DNA of 64,000 nt, from assembly GCF_009730915.1 (NCBI RefSeq), contig NC_052479.1:30319610-30383609 (forward strand), read 5' to 3'. This stretch comes from Dioscorea cayenensis subsp. rotundata (taxonomy: Eukaryota > Streptophyta > Magnoliopsida > Dioscoreales > Dioscoreaceae). Position numbers and translations under genes: made by a program. This document shows, piece by piece, positions 1 through 10,544 of the stretch. The number at the start of each line of letters is the position of its first letter. The stretch's first letter is position 1. The notes beneath the pieces are model-generated. The model saw only the letters and a program-made list of their open reading frames with translations, did not search any database and had not been told where the DNA came from.

Positions 1-564
1 TCTCTTCATTCTCTCTATATTCCATATAGCCTCATTCTAACAATAACTAAGAGGGTGAGGGTCCTCTGAGTTCTTAAATTTTCATATTTATAATCCTATT
101 TATGGGTTTATCACAGAGATGAACCCAACCCCAAATATGGCTCATTATGAAATTTGATTAATTGCCTTCAAATATCTACTTTAGCATTAACCAAGTACTA
201 ACTATTGCTAATATGAAACGTTAGAAGATATACATGTATATATTTATATAATAGTTATACACAATTTACCTATGATTAAATTTCATGGTCTACAGATTGC
301 GCAAGCTCAATAGAAAAAATAAAGACTAGCTATGTTGTCTGCTTGGGGCATTCATTGCAAACATAAATAACATAAATTGATTAACGTGGAAACTTGAAAT
401 CCAGGTTGACTCTATAAAAATGATCATGAAGCATAGACAGTTAGGAGCCAGGGTGAAGATATATTACTCAATGAGAGGCAGGTGTAGTAAATATCATGAA
501 TCAAGGACAATCATGAAAAAATGGTCCATCAACATAAGTAAGGCTAAAAGATGGTAACTCTTGC

Positions 565-3500
565 CTGGATGGTGTTATGCGCAATGTATCTTTGTTTACT
601 ATTCTGAAAGCTTACATCCACACGCTCCCAATTTAATTGTGTGAGACCTCTAATCATATCCTCTGCAACCATAAAAGAAGCAGTTAACTACTCAATAACA
701 CAAAAGATAGGACAATACATACAAGATTTTCTCATTATCGCCCAACAAGAGCTAAAAAATAAATTAGATTCATGTATGTTGTAGACGATGCGGTTCAATG
801 TTATATCCATTAGTTAAACACCATATCTTGCTAAAGAAAAGTATTTTGATTGAACAGAGGTATTGCCTAGTGCTGCTGATCTAATTCACATTTACTTGGT
901 TGCAAATAATAACAAGATGACTCAAGGAATTTAATTGTCGGAGTTCCCCAAATTCTGATGCAGTACGAGGATGTTAATTAAAATCCAGCCCAAGGCGATT
1001 GCCAGGAATTTAATTGTAAAAAAACCTGATAAGCTTTGAATAAATTTATCATTTGGAAAGAACCAAGACTTCGAATGATCAAATTGCTTATGATAGTAAC
1101 AAACCTTCCAGATCAGATTTGTGAACTTCAAGATCAGAAATTGGATCTCCACAACTACTTTGAGCATTTCCCTTGTCAACATATACAATATGGGGATAGT
1201 TCTCATCCGCAACAAGAAGGTGGTACTGTTAACAGGATTAAAAAAAAAGGGCAATGTCATATAGAAGAAGAAGCCTTATATCATAAAGTAATGCCACAGA
1301 TGAAACATACTTTTGGTAACTCATGTTGGCGGCGAATTGATGATGTTCTCCATCCAACCATATCTTTTCAGCGAGTTAAATGTCAGAAGACACCATAACT
1401 AATCAACATTAATTATCAATACTTTTGATATCAGAAAGGATACGATCAAAATTTGCATTCGCATAGGCAACACGTCGTTTAAAAGACTTTAATGCTGACC
1501 TACAAATAGATTATAAATAAATAAATAAAAGAAATAAACATAATCTCCCAAGGGTTATATCCTGAACAATTTAACTTTTCAATATCCTCAACAAGCAGTT
1601 TCTTAAGTGAAGACCCAGAACCTGAACTTAATATCATCATCACCAGCCATTCGGATGAGAAGTGGAGGCTTTCCATCGTCACTATCTGTCAAGAAAAGAT
1701 GCTTTCCTGTCCTACCAACTATCAGATGTGCAGCTTCAGATGCACTCCGCTCCAAAAAGGGAAGGCCACAAAGGAAAGGAAGCTGATGAAATAATTAAAA
1801 TAAAGTAATAAGAAACAAGAAAGATCTCATATAGAAGCTCACTAATTTGATGTCTATTAGATTTTCTTATATAGTGGCTAAATCCAAAAAAAGGTAAATT
1901 TTAGAAATTCCAGAACCATTAAAAAGTCACATACTGGTCTACAACCAGGGTTATAGAGGGCACATGTTAATATCAAGTTGACAAGCATATGAGAGCCTCT
2001 CCCTAACCACCTTTATGACAAGATGTCGTTTTGTTGTCCTCGCTGATGGGAAAATCTAAGTTATTGTGTACAGTTGTGGAAGGAAGGCCATTCTGTCCAT
2101 GTAGGATGCTGCGCATCCCAATGGTAGAGAATCTCTACAATCTGGGTTTAACTGATGTAGACTTATGAAAGAACAGAAGAATGGCTAATTCTTGGAAAAA
2201 GAGATCAAGGTAATTGCAAGAGAGAGTTATTTAAACTATATTCAATAAACGCCAATGTAAGTTTGTTATAGAAAAATTGTCTGTTGGACTATAAACTGCA
2301 TCTTAATACAACAAAGCATCAGTTATTTTTATTAAGGTCTACAACAACTAGTTGTTGGGTAAACATACCACAAAATTTTATGAATTATTTTTCTAAAAAA
2401 TCAACACCAGATGATTGCTTGTAATGAAGGAAAAAGCAAGTTAAACATACGTAAATTGGGAAAGTAATGAACATCTATTTAGGTTAACTTTAAAAAACCT
2501 TAGTCCTTCTCTTTTTTAAAGAGAGTTGTGCCTCAACCTTATATGGAGAAAAAAATGATTCTTTTAATCTTCATTTCTACATTCTTTTCTTTGAATAGCT
2601 TATTTTCTTGTTTTAAATTATATTAACACAATATCAAGAGCTAGGTTGTAAAGAAAGGAAAAAGATTGTTGTGCAGTATTGTAGCGCCGAGAGGTAGTGT
2701 AGTGATGGCCCTGTTTTGGCACTGTTTGGCAGTACTCTAGCTAGGCCTATGGCATCTACCACAACTAAGATTATTTGGTTTAAAAGGCTTTTAGATGCTT
2801 TGGGATATCCACAATTTGAATCTATGCCTATTCGTTGTGATAATAAATGTGTTACTTTAATTGCTCACAACTTAGTTTTTTATGAGCAAACAGAGCATAT
2901 TTTAATTGATTGTCATTTTGTTCACCAACCTTTTCTTTAAGGCATTATCAATATTCCTCATGTTCAGACTTAGACGCAAATTGCTTATACGTTTACAGGC
3001 TCACACATTTGGCCCTTTTTTTAGATATACACCCTTTTCTTTTAATAGTTTGTTTCCTTGCTTTGGATTGCTTTAACAGTCATCAACATCAGTTAAAGTA
3101 ATCTTCCATATCTTTTGTTCTTCCAAGAAAATTTTCAAAACAAAAATGTTGAACAAACCAATTACTCGGAAAGAAAGTACTCCTAACAAGTGTAACACAA
3201 GCTGACCTGGTTATGCCCCCCTGAACCTAGATGTGGTGAGGCAAAGGTTATAAAGTTCATAGGCACTAGTCCGGCAATACCACTGTTGAGAACATTGTCT
3301 TTACATGAAGGGGTCCCATTGACATGAGCAGACTCCTTGATGATAGGACTGTAAAGCCTTCCAATCGCATATCTTGCTATCAAGCCACCCAATGAGTGAG
3401 CCACAAATGAGATTTTTCTGATGCCACTTTGACGGTTCAAAATAGATTGCACCTACATCACATAAACAGTAAGGTTACCACAGCCTTTCTGATGAACCAG

Positions 3501-5648
3501 ATTAACAAGGCCAATAATCGTTGGAAGAACAACATTATCACTGTAAAAGCAAACAGTATAAGTTATTGCATCCTCCAGTCAGCATAAACAAACACAAGAT
3601 AATGTCTGGAAAAATTTGTTGAATTGATCAAAACTTCAATAGTGATACCAGACAACCTATAACACATGAAATTAAGGATACAGAAGAGGCCTTTCACTGA
3701 AATTACCTCTTCAGCTAGCCTTTCACCCATCAGATCTACACCATCAAATGTCAATAGTGTAGCATTGCATTCACTACCTGGAAATAAGATTAAATCCAAA
3801 AATTCATTAGTAGATATGCTTCAAATTCAACAATTTAATGCCTCAAAAATAATGGAATGTCAGCACATGCTATATATTTATTAAATGTCAAAAAGGTGTA
3901 AAGGATTTATTTCAACAAAATTTCAACTTTAGGGGGAATTGCCTTTCCTTTGTATTTCCAGTTAATTTCAACATCACCATAATCACATGGGTAACCAAAT
4001 GCACTCGAAGAGATTTAACATGAATCTAGATCTCATAAATAAGTGTTTTTATCATTTTTCTATATGAGCCAAAACACATCGTATACAGTGATATAACTGC
4101 ATCAATTAAGTTTCTTGACTTTAAACTTTGAACTTCAGACTACACCAATCATCAAATTTTGGTGCTACCTTTTAGCTGTTAGTTGATACCATCACCAACC
4201 AGAAATCTTGTTGCTTGATAGTCTTTCATCTTCCACCTTAATAAGGTATTATTACTCATGAATCTATGCTGAATGAATGATAATATGTCTAATGGGAATA
4301 AGCCCAAGCAACTTTTAAAGACGTGCTAAAGTGTTATTTAATAATATACCTTTTCCATAACCACACAAAATATTCTGGAGAAAGTGACAAAAATTATGTC
4401 ATTAGCAACCATGTTTAACAAGCCAAAAATGCTGATAAGCAAATGTACCATGGCTAATTGAGTTCCGTGAGAAATAAGCCACTGCAATTGATAAAAATTA
4501 CAAGAAATAAATTTCATCATTTGGATACTGATGCATGCTATGATAGATGCAGTACAGGTCTATCCATAAATCAGTGCAGTTTACTTGATAAATAACTAGA
4601 AGAAGGCTGAACTTTGCCAATATTATGAATAATGAAATAAAATGCTTCCATAACAGAAAAAGGAAAACCAGACAAACAATTCATATATAGAAGAGAGATC
4701 ATGCGAGCAGAACCCACAATGAACAATAACGTTATGCGGAAGCCTTCTCGCAAATTGTTCAGCAGCAAATTTCCAATCTTCTGCACTGAAAATTACAGGA
4801 AAACTATGATGAACACTGAACAGAAAGCCCCTCTCTCCATCTAGGGAGACACTTAAAAAAAAACATTCCAAAATATCGACACAACTTCAACAATGTAGCA
4901 AAATACAAATCCATCAGATCTCTAGTTGGTTTATAGAATGCTATGCTGAGCATTCAGAACCAATTCATGCAAGTGATTTGTTTCAATTTGCCATAATTGA
5001 CCATGCCATCAAATCCTTGTTTGGTATGACTCAATGCAAATAGAAGTAATTTAATCATCAGTGACTAACAGTTTCTGCAAAAGAATAAAAAAAGACTTCT
5101 AAAAAACCAAATCAAGCTAAAAGAAGCATCTAATAATCCATACAATAGTAATTCATCTTTATAGTCCTATTCAATACTTGCCTTTTGTTCTCATGACATC
5201 AAAACAGTTTTATAGTTTCTTCACATCAATAATGACCAAAATTCAACCCACATTCCTAAATTTCAGAACAGCTATTCATCAATCCCCCCAACTTCACAAC
5301 GAAGCACCAATCAACCAAATCAAAAAAAAAAAATTCCAGAAAAAGCACAACATACCTTCCAACAAGTCCATGAACCATGACAACAAGGTGATCCGGAGCC
5401 ATCTCCGGCTCCAAACCCCCCCTCACCGGCTCCTCACCCATCCTCAACCATTTCCTCACCCGCTCCTCAAGAAAACCCATCCATCCATCAGGAAACACCT
5501 TATCTCTCCCCATGCTCCGTTCCTGAGCACACTTCGGTTGAAACCCTAGTTTCCGACGACCAGCTCTCATCGGAACTCGAATTTCCCGGCGCAAAGGGAT
5601 CTCCACCGAGGAGACCGTCGCTCCAACAGGCGGATTCACGATTACCAT
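565..5648 (-). CDS. DUF676 alpha/beta-hydrolase (putative serine esterase/lipase), 3' end probably off-window
   Basis: Probable lipase-like serine hydrolase of the plant DUF676 (ROG1-like) family; substrate unknown. Exons on the minus strand: 5648-5356, 4785-4718, 3777-3707, 3452-3207, 1782-1622, 1499-1444, 1363-1311, 1225-1105 and 662-565. All joins keep frame and give 389 residues. The nucleophile motif AHSLGG is in exon 4 (Ser about 164), after the strand motif HLVVMVHGLVG at the end of exon 1. Later conserved blocks include FITFASPHLGS, VGRTGKHLFL, MVGWRTSSIRR, YPHIVYVDKGN and NWERVDVSF. The ATG at 5648 was chosen; an in-frame ATG at 5753 would add 35 Ser-rich residues. Exon 9 ends NTIQ at CAG followed by gcaaga, a good GC-type donor. 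The family continues for roughly 20 more residues, and I find no such exon in bases 1-540, so the end probably lies left of the window. Without splicing, translation would stop six codons later. Confidence 0.85.
2716..3030 (+). mobile_element. Ty1/copia RNase H fragment, degenerate
   Basis: A 74-codon reading frame resembles the end of copia polyproteins: MASTTTKIIWFKRLL, then IRCDNK, LIAHNLVFYEQTEHI and DCHFV, the usual order for the copia RNase H end. A stop follows, then weakly copia-like codons up to about 3030 with more stops. No LTRs were seen nearby. It lies antisense inside intron 4 (3206-1783) of the esterase gene, so it is an old insertion scrap without coding function. Confidence 0.7.
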
Positions 5649-5759
5649 CGATCGATGATCCAAGACGAGACAACGAGAGCTCGAGAGACACAGAGAATGA
5701 GAGCTGTGGGAAGTCGTGGTGCTCGGAGAGAAGATAAATATCAAGCGAAGCAATGAATG

Positions 5760-6940
5760 ATGATGTTTAGTTTATTCGGAATTGAGTGAAGGAAGAGGTC
5801 GAAACTATCGAGAAGGCGGCGCGTTTTGGCACTCTTTTTTTGCAAATAAGCCCTTCTAATTTGCACTTATTTGATTTTTAACTTAATAATTAAAATTCAT
5901 TTATAATCCCTGCATAATATCATATTATTATTTAGATCCCTTAACAGTTAACACAAACTAATATAAATAATTCCAAGTTTAGATAATATATTTATTTGGA
6001 TAGCTAGTAAATAATAATTTTTTTTAAAAAAAAAATGTAATTTAATATAACTTTAGTTATCAGAGTAACATTAGTTTGTGTTTCAGGGAGGGACAAAGTG
6101 ATATTTTTAATAAAAGATAAAGGGGTGTGCATTATTCTATTTGATCTTTGGTTCATTTCTCATTGATATTTTTATATCATGTAAGAAATGTATTATTAAG
6201 GAAAAAGAATAACTTATAAAATAGTATTTTTATTATCAAATTGAATAAACCAGTTGAATAAAGTACTATTTCAATAAAGATTCAATAAATTAGATTTGTA
6301 GTTTAGTTTTGTTAATTTGTTAAAGCTTTTTTTAAAAATTTTAAATATGATAAATCATGTAAGTATATGAATGAAATATAACGGTATATTTAATAATATG
6401 TGTCCTCACCTTTCATGGGTTGAGATTTTATGTAGGGGACCAATGTTGATAGTGATAGATCAAATGCTTGTAAAACAAGTTATTGCTTAGTTTAATTAAT
6501 ATGATTCAAATAATTTTTTATTTATTATTAATTCATGATTTTTTAATATTAAGTAATTAATGTGATTAACTAATTGATTTTATAAAAAATAAAGTTTGCT
6601 CCATTAAGTTAACTGATCAAAGACTCTCTCCATTGTTTATAAAGTTTATTAAATGATTATTTTTAGATATTAAAAGTTATTTATATATATATATATGAAA
6701 TCATACCCAATTTTTAATTACTCACTAAAAATTTTAAAAATAAATAAATATTCGCCTTTTTTTATTTATTTTAAAAATAAATAAATAAATATTTTTAGAC
6801 TCCCTCTTTTATCACCAAACTAAATTCTAAAATGATTCCCCAAAGTTCTATCATGTACAATCATCCTTCAAAATTGTCTCTTGAGACCCAGATTCAGATT
6901 GATTAAAAAACAAAAACAAAAAACAAAATGTATAGTTGGG
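5760..6940. other. AT-rich intergenic spacer
   Basis: Upstream of the esterase gene. Mostly A/T-rich with short TA and TAAA runs (for example about 6670-6700 and 6730-6795). I see no coding capacity and no clear terminal repeats. Confidence 0.6.
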
Positions 6941-7600
6941 TTTTAGGAATGCCAGTGGGGCGGGACGGGGAAGAGGATCCCCGTCCCCTCTCGGCCTACG
7001 GTAAGATTCCTCGTTAAAATTCTCCGCAGGAGAAAAATCTCCCTCCCTCACTCCCTGGGGATCCCGCTCATTCAAAACATAACATGGGTTACAATATCCG
7101 GGTTAAACCATCGTGTTATTTTAAAAGATAAATAATTAGTTTTGTTAATATTGGGGAATTAAAAAATTGTGTTTGAATTTTAATTTCAGAATATATTATA
7201 TAACGATTTATTAAAAATAATCTAAGATTTTATTAAATAAATAATGCTTTTAATGAAATATATAACTTTTAAATAGCTAATAAATTGTATTTAAATAATC
7301 AAAGTGTAGCTCCATAATAATAACTAAAAATATTAACAACAACATTTATCGATTATATATATATATAATATTACGTTAACGTCAAATAATCTCAGAATAA
7401 ATATATCAAAATATATAATTTCGTGATCTCGGGCGGGGAGACGGAATCCCTGCGGTTCATGGAGCGGGCTGGGGATTCCCCGCCTCCGCCTTTGAGCCCG
7501 CCTAGGTGGAGGAACAGCCTCTGGCCCCGGCCCCTCAAGGTATTGTCGCAAGCCGGAGAATTTCTATCTCTCATCGCTTGTGGATTCTCCATCGATATCT
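6941..7600. repeat. Two GC-rich islands in AT-rich DNA, repeat-derived
   Basis: Islands at about 6952-7070 and 7428-7570 are rich in GGGG/CCCC words such as GGGGATCCCCG-like palindromes, and are separated by AT-rich DNA. Frames through them are low-complexity Pro/Arg/Gly and do not look like genes. Similar G-run/C-run blocks occur in plant DNA transposon remnants, but I cannot assign a family. Confidence 0.4.
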
Positions 7601-7818
7601 CATCGTATTTTAGTAAAACGCAGAGAAGGGAAGATAGGGGTATATAATAAAAGAAAAAATGGAGGTGGTATTTGCAATAATAAATATTTAAATGGTTATT
7701 ATAGGAAAATTCAGGGACTCATTTGTAAAAAAAGGCAAGTTGTCCTTAAATTGCTAATTAATTATAGTGGGGAATAGCTTGTCGTGACTTTTTTTCTCTC
7801 CATCGGAGCTCGCCGGAG

Positions 7819-8046
7819 ATGGAGGCGGAGGCGGCGCGCAACGCGAAGGAGACGCTGGAGCTTGCGTTCCAGATCTCGAACATTCTCGAGACTGGCTTGG
7901 ATCGCCACACCCTTTCTCTCCTCATCGCTCTCTTGGATCGCGGCGTCAACCCTGAAGCCCTTGCCGCCCTCGTCCGTGAGCTCTCGCCTTCCCGTCAATC
8001 CTCCTGTGCTCCTATCCCTCCTGTGACGGCCTCTCGCCAGCCCTAG
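7819..8046 (+). CDS. MZT1: Mitotic-spindle organizing protein 1 (MZT1/GIP1)
   Basis: Small gamma-tubulin-complex protein (MOZART1; GIP1 in plants) that binds GCP subunits to recruit and activate microtubule nucleation at spindle, cortex and nuclear envelope. The 75-codon single-exon frame holds the conserved helical core: ETLELAFQISNILETGLDRH, then TLSLLIALLDRGVNPEALAAL and VREL, spanning about residues 11-56. The Ser/Pro-rich tail is variable, as in the family. Length matches plant homologues (about 67-75 residues). The ATG is in good context (GGAGATGGAG). The overlapping frames on both strands are GC-rich shadows. A 3'-UTR intron is possible (CTAGGTACG just after the stop) but unproven. Confidence 0.9.
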   Translation: MEAEAARNAKETLELAFQISNILETGLDRHTLSLLIALLDRGVNPEALAALVRELSPSRQSSCAPIPPVTASRQP

Positions 8047-8950
8047 GTCCTTTTATCTAGGTACGATCTCCTGTCGATGATGGAAATTCTCTGGTTATTC
8101 GCTTTGTCTAGAATTTAGGGTTTGTGTTTTTGATATCATTGTTGATAGATTTTCGTGCCAATTATGGATTTTTTTGAAATATTATCATGCTTTGATTTCA
8201 TATTCGAAAGAATGCGTTGTTTGTTTAGAATCGTGTTGTATGTGTTGTTTGATTATTTCCATGTGTGGGTTGTGGATCTGTGAATTATAATGCGAGAGTT
8301 CAAGCCAAATCGGATGAAGAGAAGATGAGAGTTTATTATCATGGTCTTGAATTATTTTTCAGGAATGGACTGGTGTTGTTGATGTCAGTGAAAAATAATG
8401 TAGTTGAATTGCAAGTTATTAGTCTTGAAGAACAGTATGTGATGATTTCCATGCTTGGATTTAGAAAGAGTAGTGGAGTAGTGGAGTGCATCATTTGATT
8501 AAAATTATGTCATGTATGTTGTTTGATGATTTCCATGTGTCATGTGTGTGTGTTCGCTTACGTGCGCGTGTCTTGTGGATATGTAAATAATAGGACTTCT
8601 ATTCATAGTGTAAGGCTTGCGCGGATGAGTTCAAGCAAAATTTGATGAAGAGTTTATGATAATTTGTCATGATCTTCAATGGCAGTCATGATCTTCAATG
8701 GCACTTGCAATTTTTCTGGGATAGACAGGTGGTTTATGTATTGTTAATGTTAGAGGGAAAATTGGAGTGACATTGAATGTTTACATTTTTTTTGGAATTT
8801 GAATGTATGGTTTCTGAAATATAGTTATTGCAAGAAGCTATCTCCATGACATGCTTGGATTGAGAGAAGTTGAGGAAAAGGAAAAGAAAAGAAAAGCTGG
8901 GATTCTGTTTTGTTGCATTAGGCTGGATGAGAAATGAGAATTGTAAGCAA

Positions 8951-9265
8951 ATGAAAGGAAACATATTATAGAAAGTTGGGTAAATTGCCTTTTGAATAAT
9001 GTAGTTTAGCCTTATTAGCTTCTGAACTTTCGATTTTTAGAATTAAATCTTGAGCTTCTAGTTTTGTTTCATTTTGTACCCTCCATACAGTATCTGTAAA
9101 TGAAAGAAAATTTATTATAAAATTTTGCGTAAATTACCTTTGAATGATGTAGTTTAGCCTCATCTCACCACTAGCCTTTGAACTTTCGAATTTTAAGATT
9201 GGACCAGGAACTGCTAGCTTTGTTTCATTTTGTACCCTCCATATAAAATACAGTAAATGAGCCAA
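8951..9265. repeat. Tandem duplication, two units of about 149 bp
   Basis: Copy A begins at 8951 and copy B at 9100. Both share ATGAAAG..., TGTAGTTTAGCC, GAACTTTCGA, TTTGTTTCATTTTGTACCCT and TAAATGA blocks in the same order. A diverged inverted copy lies at about 12880-12966. Copy B ends at the left edge of the TRIM array. No coding content. Confidence 0.75.
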
Positions 9266-9287
9266 GTTAGTGTAATGAACTCCTTTA

Positions 9288-9330
9288 GTCCCACATCGGT
9301 TATGAGATGGAGTCCTTGTGTGCATATAAG
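9288..9330 (+). promoter_or_regulatory. snRNA-type promoter (USE + TATA) in LTR1
   Basis: GTCCCACATCG at 9288-9298 matches the plant snRNA upstream sequence element RTCCCACATCG exactly. ATATAAG follows at 9324-9330 after 25 bp, nearer the short spacing of Pol III U3/U6 genes than the roughly ten-base-longer spacing of Pol II snRNA genes. Whether it is active is unknown. Confidence 0.65.
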
Positions 9331-9605
9331 TGGTGGGCATCCTTCACCACTAGACCGGTCTTTTGGTGACACGTTCTCCTCACCACTTGTGTGCATTACA
9401 TTGGTGCTTTCGTTGAGAGCCGGTGTGGGGCACGGTTGGGTCTGGTCCACGTCATGTCTGGGCGGGTTCGCGGAGCGGGTTAAGCGCGGAGCGGGTGAAA
9501 ACCCTGGTGGGTCCCAGAGTCCGACCCCAGAGTCCTGTGCCCAGATTGCCCGGACTGACGAGGGCGTCAGTCTTGATCGGTGGGGTATTGTAATGAACTC
9601 CTTTA

Positions 9606-9648
9606 GTCCCACATCGGTTATGAGATGGAGTCCTTGTATGCATATAAG
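9606..9648 (+). promoter_or_regulatory. snRNA-type promoter (USE + TATA) in LTR2
   Basis: Exact RTCCCACATCG match at 9606-9616 and ATATAAG at 9642-9648, again 25 bp apart. Both elements are unchanged between LTR1 and LTR2. Confidence 0.65.
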
Positions 9649-9964
9649 TGGTGGGCATCCTTCACCACTAGACCGGTCTTTTGGTGACACGCTCTCCTCA
9701 CCACTTGTGTGCATTACATTGGTGCTTTCGTTGAGAGTCGATGTGGGGCACGACTCATCAGGTTCGGTCAGGGTCGCGGCCCGACGAGGGTTCGACGAGG
9801 GAGGGTTCGACCGAGCTAGTGGGCTGCTGCTAGGGGTCCGAGTGAAGTGCCCCGAGTGAAATCTTGTTGGTCGAGCGCCCGAGTTACCGGGGCCCGAGCG
9901 AGGCGTCGATGTCTTGATCGGTGGGGTAATGTAATGATTGCAAAATGAAGCTAACTCCTTTTGA

Positions 9965-10007
9965 GTCGCACATCGGTATGAGATGGACTCTTTTGTGTGC
10001 ATATAAG
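9965..10007 (+). promoter_or_regulatory. Diverged USE + TATA in LTR3
   Basis: GTCGCACATCG at 9965-9975 has one mismatch to the USE. ATATAAG starts at 10001 and the 25-bp spacing is kept although this LTR has diverged elsewhere. Confidence 0.5.
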
Positions 10008-10084
10008 TGGTGAGCATCCTTCACCACTAGGCCGGTCTTTTGGTGACACGCTCTCCTCACCACTTGTGTGCATTACATTGTCAA

Positions 10085-10539
10085 TGTTATGCCCACAAGT
10101 GGAGGACCCACAACCCCAAAAGACCCGGCTCGGTAGGGTAGGGGTTACCCACTTATAAGCACACATGGACTCCATCTCCCTAGCCGATGTGAGGACTAAA
10201 GAATCATTACAATACCCCACCCGATCAAAGGCAACGCCTCGTCGATCCGGCTAACTGAGCACCGGACTCTGGGGCCGGACTCTGGGACCCACCAGGGTTT
10301 TCACCCGCTCCGCGCTTAACCCGCTCCGTGAACCCGCCCAGACATGACACGGACCAGCCCCAACCGTGCCCCACACCGACTCTCAACGAAAGCACCAATG
10401 TTATGCACACAAGTGGTGAGAGCGTGTCACCAAAAGACCGGCCTAGTGATGAAGGATGCTCACCACTTATATGCACTTAAGGAGTCCATCTCATAGCCGA
10501 TGTGGGACTAAAGGGGTTAGTTCATTTGCAATCATTACA
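10085..10539 (-). mobile_element. Second TRIM element, inverted
   Basis: Same family on the minus strand: 5' LTR 10539-10399 (141 bp), internal 10398-10212 (187 bp), 3' LTR 10211-10085 (127 bp). The primer-binding-like sequence lies just inside the 5' LTR and a GTGGGGTAT polypurine stretch just before the 3' LTR. The 5' LTR keeps an exact USE (10508-10498) and ATATAAG (10472-10466), 25 bp apart. The 3' LTR has a disrupted USE. It faces the tandem element across a 7-bp palindrome, TTGTCAA (10078-10084). Confidence 0.8.
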
Positions 10540-10544
10540 TAAAA

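Larger units (their letters stand above)
9271..10077 (+). mobile_element. TRIM retrotransposon, tandem LTR-int-LTR-int-LTR
   Basis: Miniature LTR retrotransposon without coding capacity. LTR1 is 9271-9400, LTR2 9589-9718 and LTR3 9930-10077. LTR1 and LTR2 are 130 bp each, bounded by TGTAATG...CATTACA, and differ at two positions I can see. Each of LTR1 and LTR2 is followed by a primer-binding-site-like TGGTGCTTTCGTTGAGAG. LTR2 and LTR3 are each preceded by a polypurine-like GATCGGTGGGGTA. Internal regions are 188 bp (9401-9588) and 211 bp (9719-9929), GC-rich and non-coding. The tandem form is what unequal or LTR-LTR recombination between two copies would give. LTR3 is longer because of extra bases after TGTAATGATT. 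Confidence 0.85.

Noticed and set aside
5178-5549. 123-codon plus-strand frame over esterase exon 1
   Set aside because: Antisense shadow of the GC-rich coding exon; Pro/His-rich low complexity.
9271-9400. Reading the USE/TATA-bearing repeats as real snRNA genes (U3/U6)
   Set aside because: No U3 or U6 coding sequence follows the TATA box; the segment is bounded by TG...CA ends with PBS and polypurine stretches, so it is an LTR.
9257-9859. 200-codon plus-strand open frame and 267-codon minus-strand frame across the TRIM array
   Set aside because: Both arise from translating the repeated LTR and internal sequence; the frame is kept open by the repeats and shows no protein family.
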